Of a DNA stretch of 64,000 bases, positions 54,944 to 62,058 are shown in pieces; the stretch's first letter is position 1; the number at the start of each line of letters is the position of its first letter. Below the pieces are notes generated by a model. It did no database searches, was not told the DNA's origin, and worked only from the letters and a program-made list of their open reading frames with translations. The stretch covers positions 3,828,693 through 3,892,692 of the forward strand of contig NZ_JH651384.1 of the NCBI RefSeq assembly GCF_000260135.1, read 5' to 3'. The translations under genes and the position numbers were made by a program. Source of the DNA: Thiothrix nivea DSM 5205 (lineage in GTDB: Bacteria; Pseudomonadota; Gammaproteobacteria; Thiotrichales; Thiotrichaceae).

Positions 54944-56305
54944 TTACGGGAAGGGGAGGGCGATACTGATGCGTAAACCTTGCCCCGGCCTGTTGGTAGC
55001 GCGGATGCTGCCGCCGTGGCTTTCAATGGCGCGGCGGGCAATCGCCAGCCCCAAACCATACCCGTTGCGGGCGGGGCTACCCGTGCTGCTGCGCTGGAAT
55101 GGCTCAAAAATGCTCTCCAATTCCGTTTCCGGTACGCCACTGCCTTGGTCATCTACCGTCATGTGCAAGCTGTTGCCGTTTTGATGGATGGCGACCGTCA
55201 CCGTGGTGTCTGGTGGGGTGTGGTGGATGGCGTTGCGCACCACATTTTCCAACGCCCGGTAAAGCAGCTCGCCATGCCCCTGGATGAGCAGGGATTCTTC
55301 CAGGTCGGACTGGAATGACACTTGCCGCGACAAGGCGCTGGCCTCAAAGCGGGCGTCATCAATCACCGCGTCTACCAGTTCCAGAATGTCGATATATTCG
55401 TCTTTGGGTTGCGGTACGCCGGATTCCAGGCGGGAAAGGGTTAGCACTTCGCCGACCAAAGTATCCAGCCGTTCGGCTTCATGCTCAATGCGCTCAAGGC
55501 TGCTGGCTATCTTTTCCGGTTGCTGGCGGGCGAGGCCGATACTGACCTGCAAACGCGCCAGCGGGGAGCGCAGTTCGTGCGAAACGTCATGCAGCAGGCG
55601 GCGTTGCGAGGCCATCAGGTTCTGTATCTGCGTGGCCATATCGTCGAAAGCCAGCCCGAGGTCAGCAATTTCATCACGCCGAGAACCGATGGCCGGGCTG
55701 ACACGCCGACTCAGGTCGCCTTTGGCAACCGCGCCGAAGGCTGCACGTAATACCCCTACCGGTTTGGAAAAATACCACGCCAGCAGGAAGCTGGAGATAA
55801 AGCTCACAATAATGCCGGAGAAGATTAGCGATTCTGGCCGTAAGTGGTGTGGCGGTGGCAGACGGTTGCCTGCTTGCTGGAACTGGGGAAACTGGCCTGA
55901 CAAGGGGGCAAACAACAGGTAGCTTTCGCTGTCTTTCTGTACCTGACGCACGATTGGCAGCTTGAGGTCACCTTCCAGCCCGGCGCGTACCCGTTGCAGG
56001 GTATCGGCGGATACTTCCCGCCCTAGCAGTTCCTTGCCTGCGGCATCGACAGCGTAGATTTGCAGGCTGCCGGGGGCTTCATCTTTCTGTTCCTGCAACA
56101 TGTTGCGCATGGCCGCAGTGCCGCCATACAGGAAGGTGTTGGCGGCTGCCTTGACCGCCAGTACCGAGCTAGGGCGGATGACGACTTCCTTGTCCATATC
56201 CTGAAAGCTGCTGCGGTGTATCCAGACGGTAACGCCGGTGACAACGCCTGCGGCCAATAGGGTCAGCCAGAAGGTGAGCAGGATTTTCCAGAACAAACGC
56301 CCCAT
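54944..56305 (-). CDS. CpxA-like sensor histidine kinase
   Basis: 453 residues: helix 1 (about 8-28), periplasmic domain (about 30-165), helix 2 (about 165-185), HAMP (SKPVGVLRAAFGAVAKGDLSRRV), HisKA with HDVSHELRSPLARLQ, HATPase with NVVRNAIHHTP, DQGSGVP and GYGLGLAIA. The SPLARLQ and periplasm/HAMP layout match CpxA/RstB-type kinases. It follows its regulator gene by three bases. CpxP or other envelope-stress partners are not adjacent. Confidence 0.88.
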   Translation of the reverse strand: MGRLFWKILLTFWLTLLAAGVVTGVTVWIHRSSFQDMDKEVVIRPSSVLAVKAAANTFLYGGTAAMRNMLQEQKDEAPGSLQIYAVDAAGKELLGREVSADTLQRVRAGLEGDLKLPIVRQVQKDSESYLLFAPLSGQFPQFQQAGNRLPPPHHLRPESLIFSGIIVSFISSFLLAWYFSKPVGVLRAAFGAVAKGDLSRRVSPAIGSRRDEIADLGLAFDDMATQIQNLMASQRRLLHDVSHELRSPLARLQVSIGLARQQPEKIASSLERIEHEAERLDTLVGEVLTLSRLESGVPQPKDEYIDILELVDAVIDDARFEASALSRQVSFQSDLEESLLIQGHGELLYRALENVVRNAIHHTPPDTTVTVAIHQNGNSLHMTVDDQGSGVPETELESIFEPFQRSSTGSPARNGYGLGLAIARRAIESHGGSIRATNRPGQGLRISIALPFP

Positions 56306-56308
56306 GGG

Positions 56309-56995
56309 TTACTCCCAGATCAGTTGGTAGCCGACGCCGCGCACGGTCTGTATGCAGGAGCGCCCGTCCGGCAGGTTGCCGAGTTTGTGGCGGAGGCTAC
56401 TCATGTGTACGTCGACGCTGCGGTCGTAACGGGTGAGCGCGCGCCCGAGACCGTGACTGGAAAGGTCAGCCTTGCTGACGGTCTGGCCTGCCTGGCGGGC
56501 GAGCACTTCCAGCAGGTTGAATTCGGTACTGGTCAGCTCCAGCGTTTGGCCTTGGCGCAATGCCTGCCGTTTTTCTGGCCATAGGGTCAGTTCACCAGCG
56601 TGGATGGGGTCGCGGTTATTGGCGCTGGTTTCCGGGTTGGCGCGGCGCAGGATGGCACGGATGCGGGCGGCGAGTTCGCGTGGCATACACGGTTTGGGCA
56701 CGTAATCATCTGCACCCAGTTCCAGGCCGATGATGCGGTCGATGTCGTCGCCACGGGCAGTGAGCATCAGCACGGGCATCTGGCTATGGGTGCGGATGCG
56801 GCTGAGGGCTTCGATACCGCTCATGCCGGGCATCATCACATCCAGCACCACCAGTGCGTAACTGCCGTTGAGCGCGGCGCGTACTGCCGAGTCGCCGTCA
56901 TGCACGGCGTCCACGCTGAAACCTTCCTGTTCCAGGTATTCCTTCAGCATGTTGGTGAGTTCGATGTCGTCATCGACCAGTAGTAGCTTGCTCAT
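56309..56995 (-). CDS. CpxR-like response regulator
   Basis: 228 residues. REC: LLLVDDDIELTNMLKEYLEQEGF, phosphoacceptor in LVVLDVMMPGMSG, Lys in DDYVPKPC; then winged helix with LTSTEFNLLEVLARQAGQTVSK, DRSVDVHMSSLRHKLG and VRGVGYQLIW. The chosen ATG (56995) gives the standard start; a longer frame is dismissed. Four CpxR-like half-sites lie 71-105 bases upstream, suggesting autoregulation. Confidence 0.9.
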   Translation of the reverse strand: MSKLLLVDDDIELTNMLKEYLEQEGFSVDAVHDGDSAVRAALNGSYALVVLDVMMPGMSGIEALSRIRTHSQMPVLMLTARGDDIDRIIGLELGADDYVPKPCMPRELAARIRAILRRANPETSANNRDPIHAGELTLWPEKRQALRQGQTLELTSTEFNLLEVLARQAGQTVSKADLSSHGLGRALTRYDRSVDVHMSSLRHKLGNLPDGRSCIQTVRGVGYQLIWE

Positions 56996-57065
56996 GGCGG
57001 TGGGTGTTTTTCCGGGTTTTACATACCCCGGATGATACGGTGAATGGGTGGGCAAGGTGGAGGGT

Positions 57066-57100
57066 TTTACATTTCTTTACATGGGTTTACTTGCGTTTAC
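57066..57100 (-). promoter_or_regulatory. Four CpxR-like half-sites at 10-bp period
   Basis: TTTAC occurs at 57066, 57076, 57086 and 57096, i.e. GTAAA-N5-GTAAA repeated on the minus strand, the CpxR consensus layout, doubled. It lies just upstream of the CpxR-like gene. Confidence 0.8.
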
Positions 57101-57267
57101 GGAGAGGGGGGTAGGTGAGCAATAACTGGGCATGGTTGTCAACTTCTTTTTTCTTTTTTGGATGCTTAAACTGTTATAAGGCACAACAAAAGCCTAAAAT
57201 ATGGATAAGTCAACTGCACTTTGTCTGATTTTTATTGTGGATGGTCGGATTTATGGTGGAGCAAGCT

Positions 57268-57603
57268 ATGATGTTAGCGTTTCTGAGGTTTGGGGCAATT
57301 GATCCTCCGGTGGAAGCAGGTTGGCTTCCCCAGTTGATAGAGTGGGGAATTCAACATATAGACTTTCTTTTGATTGGGGTGATTATCTTTGGGCTGGCGA
57401 TTATGCTTTACCTGCAAGGGCAAATTGCTGGTGAGAAGCAAGGTTTTGTCGAAGGGGTCAAGCATCATATTCACATCCAAGCATATGATAAGGCGGATTT
57501 TCCGGCAACCTATCAAAAAGATAAATATACCGTTGTTGCACAAAAAAAGCTGGAAAAAAGCTTAAAGCCGAAAGTTCCTGTCGATATTCAAGATGATGCA
57601 TGA
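57268..57603 (+). CDS. Hypothetical single-pass membrane protein
   Basis: About 111 residues with one strong membrane helix (about 30-50, IDFLLIGVIIFGLAIMLYLQG) followed by a basic cytosolic part with VVAQKKLEKSLKPKVPVD. No family recognised. ATG 57268 follows GGAG by seven bases; ATGs at 57241 and 57253 are alternatives. Its stop overlaps the next ATG (ATGA), so it works with the LysM-like protein. The leader has poly-T stretches and a possible TTATAA -10 at about 57173. Confidence 0.6.
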   Translation: MMLAFLRFGAIDPPVEAGWLPQLIEWGIQHIDFLLIGVIIFGLAIMLYLQGQIAGEKQGFVEGVKHHIHIQAYDKADFPATYQKDKYTVVAQKKLEKSLKPKVPVDIQDDA

Positions 57604-57926
57604 GCAAAGCCTTCATGTTTCTGGCTGGCGCAGTGTTGATGTTGTGGTTGGTTGGTATCTCGCAGCAAGTACCTGTTATGACTGCCAGTGTAACCTTGGG
57701 TAGTGTGCCTTACCAACCTCCCGCTCCAGCCGCCCAACCTATCCGGCAAGCAAGATGTCGAGAGTGGTATTTTGTTGTTCAGGGTGACACCCAGTGGACG
57801 ATAGCCCTCCTGTATTCCGGTAACATCGAGAAACATCTGTGGTTACGCCAGATGCGGTATATGTCAGGTTTGCCAGTGACTGATGAAAATATTCGGACAA
57901 ACCAGCGGTTATGTGTAGGGTGGTAA
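57600..57926 (+). CDS. Exported LysM-like protein
   Basis: 108 residues with an N-terminal membrane/signal helix (about 4-22), a Pro-rich spacer, then a LysM-like domain (about 55-108): WYFVVQGDTQWTIALLYSG, a helix with LWLRQMRYMSGL and a final NQRLCVGW. LysM domains bind peptidoglycan. Two Cys (CREW and RLCV) flank the domain and may bond. Translationally coupled to the preceding membrane protein. Confidence 0.72.
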   Translation: MSKAFMFLAGAVLMLWLVGISQQVPVMTASVTLGSVPYQPPAPAAQPIRQARCREWYFVVQGDTQWTIALLYSGNIEKHLWLRQMRYMSGLPVTDENIRTNQRLCVGW

Positions 57927-57964
57927 ATATATTGGGCAATATGATCAAATAATGTCTAACGCGC

Positions 57965-58245
57965 TTATGTGGCTTCCAATATCCACTCAAACCCCACCAA
58001 ATTTCTTACCTGCTCATTAAATTCCATTCCCACCAGTAAAATTTGGTGCTGCTAATCCCAATATGGCGCGGCATAATCCTTTTCGCGGATTTGCCGTAGC
58101 GCGCTGCCGTCGCTTTTCGTCCCTTCCACTCCACCAGAAACCACGGTGTTGCGGTTTCAAACCAGTGGCATCCTGCCCCTTGATCAACGTTGTCCTGAAC
58201 AATCGGTCGCAGGGAGCGGATTCCGATCGGCAGTTTTTTCATCAC
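57965..58245 (-). pseudogene. Remnant of an AAA-ATPase-like/PD-(D/E)XK gene
   Basis: Minus strand starts MKKLPIGIRSLRPIVQDN, the N-terminus of AAA-ATPase_like proteins, but jumps straight to the C-terminal nuclease region: WFLVEWKG (E-x-K), then in other frames ALRQIREKDYAAPYWD and QILLVGMEFNEQVRNLVGFEW. The whole ATPase core is missing and at least one stop and frameshifts are present. It is a decayed relative of 20341-22038. It explains most of 57927-58410; the rest is the sucA leader. Confidence 0.8.
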
Positions 58246-58410
58246 TGGGCAGTATTGCTTGGCTATTGATTAAAGCCAGTATAGCGCAGGGTTTTACAGA
58301 TGCTACCAATCTCCCCGCGCTAGTCTATAATGCAGCCATCAAACGGATAACGAGCATCAAGGCACTGCGGTTGGGCAACATAATCCCCAACAGGCTGGAG
58401 AACAATACGC

Positions 58411-61179
58411 ATGAGCAACCAACAGGGTATGGATGAATCTTTCCTCGACGGCGACCACGCAGTCTTCCTCGAACAACTTTACAGCCAGTACCAGCAAGAT
58501 CCCAACAGCATAGAGCCACAATGGCAGGCATATTTTCAGCGGCTGGATAGCAGCCCCGTCACCGGCATGGCTGCCATGGGTAGCCGTAATGGCAAAGTGA
58601 TGGAACACCGCAGCGAACAGTTGCGTGTTTCCCGTCTGATCAATGCCTACCGTTACCTCGGCCATTTTGAAGCCGATACTAACCCGCTGGGCGACTACGC
58701 CTACAAGACCAGCGTGCCGCAACTGACACTGGAACATCACGAGCTGGCAAACATACCGCTGGATACGCTGTTTGACCCCGGTTCTTTCAATATCGCGGGT
58801 CAGCCAACTCTGGGTAATATCCTTCAGGCTCTGCGCGAAACCTATGTGCGCGCCATCGGTTTCGAGTACATGCATATCCTCGATATCCAGGAAAAGCGCT
58901 GGCTACAGAAACGTATTGAGTCGGATTTGGGCAAACCCAAACTTTCCCATCCGCAGCGCCGCAAGATCCTGGAAAACCTGACAGCGGCGGAAGGTTTCGA
59001 GCAATACCTGCACCGCCGCTATGTTGGCCAGAAGCGTTTCGGCCTGGAAGGCGGCGAAAGCCTGATACCGCTGCTGCAAACCCTGATCCACGAAGGTGGT
59101 CAGCAAGGTTTGCAGGAAATCGTCATCGGCATGGCGCACCGTGGCCGTCTCAACGTGCTGACCAATGTGCTGTGCAAGCCCGCCGGGGATCTGTTCCATG
59201 AATTTGAGGGCAAGATCGACGAAAGTTACACTGGCGATGTGAAATACCACAAGGGCTATTCCGGCGATATCAGCACGCCCGGCGGCCCGGTGCATCTGGT
59301 GTTGGCCTTCAACCCTTCGCATCTGGAAATTGTCAGCCCGGTGATGGAAGGTTCCGTGCGCGCCCGTCAGGATCGCCGCCAGGACAAGGACGGCGATCAA
59401 GTTTTGGGCATTTCCATCCACGGTGATGCTGCGTTTGCGGGGCAGGGCGTGGTGATGGAAACGTTCAACATGGCGCAGACGCGCGGCTACCGTACCCGTG
59501 GCACCATCCACATCGTCATCAACAACCAGGTCGGCTTTACCACCAGCACGGTTTCCGATAGCCGCTCCACCTATTACCCGACCGATGTGGCGAAAATGAT
59601 CAATGCGCCCATTTTCCACGTCAACGGCGACGACCCGGAAGCGGTGGTTTACGCCGCGCAGGTGGCGCTGGAATACCGTCAGGTGTTCCAGAAAGACGTG
59701 GTGCTTGATCTGGTTTGCTACCGTCGTCTGGGGCATAACGAGGCTGACGAGCCGACCATGACCCAGCCAGTGATGTACGACATTATCCGCAGCCTGCCGA
59801 CTACCCGCGCCAAATACGCGCTGAAACTGGCGGAGGAAGGTGTGGTCAGCGCGGGTGGTGCTAAGGGGTTAGTGGATGCTTACCGCACCAAACTGGCCAA
59901 TGGCGGCATTACCTGCTGCAACAGCCAGACCCGTACCGGTCTGCCACTGGAATTGCTGACCCACTGGAAACTCTACGTCGGCCAGCCGTGGCGTCAGGAG
60001 ATTGATACTACCTGTTCCGCCGAGCGTATCCATGCATTGACGGAACGCTGGGTCAGCAAGATTCCGCAGGACTTCGTGGTGCATCCGCGCGTACTCAAGG
60101 TGTTGGAGGCGCGTGCCGCCATGGGGCGGGGTGGACAGCCCGCTGACTGGGGTTTTGGCGAGACGCTGGCTTACGCCACCTTGCTGGAGGATGGTTTCGA
60201 CGTGCGCCTGTCGGGGCAGGATTGCGGGCGTGGTACGTTCTCGCACCGCCATTCCGTACTGCACCACCAGAAACGCCGTGAGCAATGGGTTCCGCTCCAG
60301 CATACCGCCGATTTCCAGGCCAAATTCACCGTGATCGACTCAGTGCTGTCGGAAGAGGCAGTGCTGGCGTTTGAATACGGCTATGCCACCGCCGAGCCGG
60401 AAACGCTGGTGATCTGGGAGGCACAATTCGGCGACTTCGTGAATGGCGCGCAGGTGGTAATCGACCAGTTCATCAGTTCCGGCGAGCAGAAATGGCAGCG
60501 CCTGTGCGGGCTGGTGATGTTCCTGCCGCACGGGCTGGAAGGCCAAGGGCCGGAACACTCTTCCGCACGGCTGGAGCGCTTCGTGCAACTGGCGGCACAG
60601 GAAAACATGCACATCTGTATCCCATCCACGCCTGCTCAGGTGTTCCATATGCTACGGCGGCAGATGATCCGCAAGTACCGCAAGCCGCTGGTGGTGTTCA
60701 CGCCGAAAAGCCTGCTGCGCCACCCGTTGGCGATTAGTGAACTGGAAGAGTTCATCAACGGCAAATTTGAAGTGGTGCTGGACGATGTGGACATTACTGA
60801 CGTGGACGCCAAGGAACATGTCAAGCGCGTGATCATGTGCAGCGGCAAGGTTTACTACGACCTGCTGGAAGAACGCCGCAAGAACGCCATCACCGACACC
60901 GCCATTATCCGCCTGGAGCAGCTATACCCGTTCCCGTCACAGGAACTGGTCGATGTGATGGAGTATTACCCCAATGTTGAAGCCGCTATCTGGTGCCAGG
61001 AAGAGCCAGTCAACCAGGGGGCGTGGAACGGCATCAAGCACCGTTTCGAAGCGTATGATTACACCGAAGTCGTGTGCGTTAGCCGCCCGGCGATGGCTGC
61101 CCCGGCAGTAGGTTCGCTATACATGCACCAACACCAGCAACAGGCACTGGTCAGGGAAGCGTTGGGGCTGGAAACGTAA
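58411..61179 (+). CDS. sucA: 2-oxoglutarate dehydrogenase E1
   Basis: 922 residues, TPP-dependent E1 of the TCA cycle complex. Motifs: N-terminal E2-binding segment FLEQLYSQYQQDP, GMAHRGRLNVLTN, NPSHLEIVSPV, HGDAAFAGQGVV, the TPP region NNQVGFTT, and LRHNEADEP-like RRLGHNEADEPTMTQP. Complete and standard length. Unusually, sucB does not follow; a convergent peptidase remnant does, so E2 and E3 must be elsewhere. Confidence 0.96.
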   Translation: MSNQQGMDESFLDGDHAVFLEQLYSQYQQDPNSIEPQWQAYFQRLDSSPVTGMAAMGSRNGKVMEHRSEQLRVSRLINAYRYLGHFEADTNPLGDYAYKTSVPQLTLEHHELANIPLDTLFDPGSFNIAGQPTLGNILQALRETYVRAIGFEYMHILDIQEKRWLQKRIESDLGKPKLSHPQRRKILENLTAAEGFEQYLHRRYVGQKRFGLEGGESLIPLLQTLIHEGGQQGLQEIVIGMAHRGRLNVLTNVLCKPAGDLFHEFEGKIDESYTGDVKYHKGYSGDISTPGGPVHLVLAFNPSHLEIVSPVMEGSVRARQDRRQDKDGDQVLGISIHGDAAFAGQGVVMETFNMAQTRGYRTRGTIHIVINNQVGFTTSTVSDSRSTYYPTDVAKMINAPIFHVNGDDPEAVVYAAQVALEYRQVFQKDVVLDLVCYRRLGHNEADEPTMTQPVMYDIIRSLPTTRAKYALKLAEEGVVSAGGAKGLVDAYRTKLANGGITCCNSQTRTGLPLELLTHWKLYVGQPWRQEIDTTCSAERIHALTERWVSKIPQDFVVHPRVLKVLEARAAMGRGGQPADWGFGETLAYATLLEDGFDVRLSGQDCGRGTFSHRHSVLHHQKRREQWVPLQHTADFQAKFTVIDSVLSEEAVLAFEYGYATAEPETLVIWEAQFGDFVNGAQVVIDQFISSGEQKWQRLCGLVMFLPHGLEGQGPEHSSARLERFVQLAAQENMHICIPSTPAQVFHMLRRQMIRKYRKPLVVFTPKSLLRHPLAISELEEFINGKFEVVLDDVDITDVDAKEHVKRVIMCSGKVYYDLLEERRKNAITDTAIIRLEQLYPFPSQELVDVMEYYPNVEAAIWCQEEPVNQGAWNGIKHRFEAYDYTEVVCVSRPAMAAPAVGSLYMHQHQQQALVREALGLET

Positions 61180-61186
61180 CAAGCTT

Positions 61187-61971
61187 TCACCACTGCGCGT
61201 GGATGTGGTCGTCATGCCGTGCGGCATGACAGCCCTGAAAGCGGATATTGGCCGCCTGCACGCCCAGCTTCTTTTGCAGATACGGTTCCAGCAGGATTTT
61301 TTGCGCATCCACCGCCAGTAATTGCAACAGCAGGCGGGTGCGTGCAACGTCCAGCGCATAAGCCGCATAACGGGATTGTAGCCAGTCAAAATTCCAGCGC
61401 AGCCAGCCGGCTTGCCTGGGCAAGCCTGTTCCTTGGGTGAAGATGGTTGCTCGTAAAACCAGTAACCCAGCCATGCAGGCGAAAAATCTACCGGCTCGCC
61501 CGTTGCTTTGCGCTGGTAGAAATAAGCCAGGTCAACCTTGCCGCCATCCGTGTGGCTGAGGTGGGGCAGTAACGGAAAGCCATCCAGAAACGGAAAGCCT
61601 GCATCCAGATACCGCACCGTTGTATCCGGGTAGGTTTGCTGGAATTGACGGGCAACGTCCGTCAGATGGGTTTTGATTGTGGGTTTGACGTAATTGCGCA
61701 TTAGCAGGCAGTAACCCAGGTTGGCTGGTTCCAACGGCGTATCCTCAGTAGCGAAACAGGGCAGGGGAACCCGCCCGCCTTTAGCCGCCAGTTCTGGCAC
61801 AACCACTGCCACGCTTACAGCATACAACAGCAGGAATACAGCCAACCCCGACAGCCTGCGCAGCCAACGTGAAGGGGGGCGGGTCAGGTTCGCCAACCTC
61901 AGGCTCAGCAACCATAGCAACCCGCCGACCTGTGTCAGCAGGGTTAACAGGATGACTATGGTCAGCAGCAT
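61187..61971 (-). pseudogene. Membrane-anchored murein-peptidase-like gene with a frameshift
   Basis: The first frame (from 61971) has two membrane helices (about 3-25, 40-60), then YLDAGFPFLDGFPLLPHLSHTDGGKVDLAYFY, a zinc-peptidase pattern of the MepA/M15 type. Around 61430 the reading passes to the frame of 61187-61474, which carries RWNFDWLQSRYAAYALD and the C-terminal metal motif CHAARHDDHIHAQW. Both halves of the metal site exist but in different frames, so there is a real frameshift or a sequencing error. It overlaps nothing; sucA converges on it. Confidence 0.75.
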
Positions 61972-62012
61972 TACGTGGGGTATTTTCGTCAGTTTTAGAT
62001 TGCGCTGATGGT

Positions 62013-62039
62013 AAAAAGCCCCGCATTGCGGGGCTTTTT
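62013..62039. terminator. Bidirectional Rho-independent terminator
   Basis: AAAAAGCCCCGC-ATT-GCGGGGCTTTTT, a 12-bp perfect stem. It lies between the start of the peptidase remnant and the 3' end of the helical-repeat gene, and terminates the latter on the minus strand. Confidence 0.92.
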
Positions 62040-62058
62040 ACTGTCTGGGGATGCCGAT

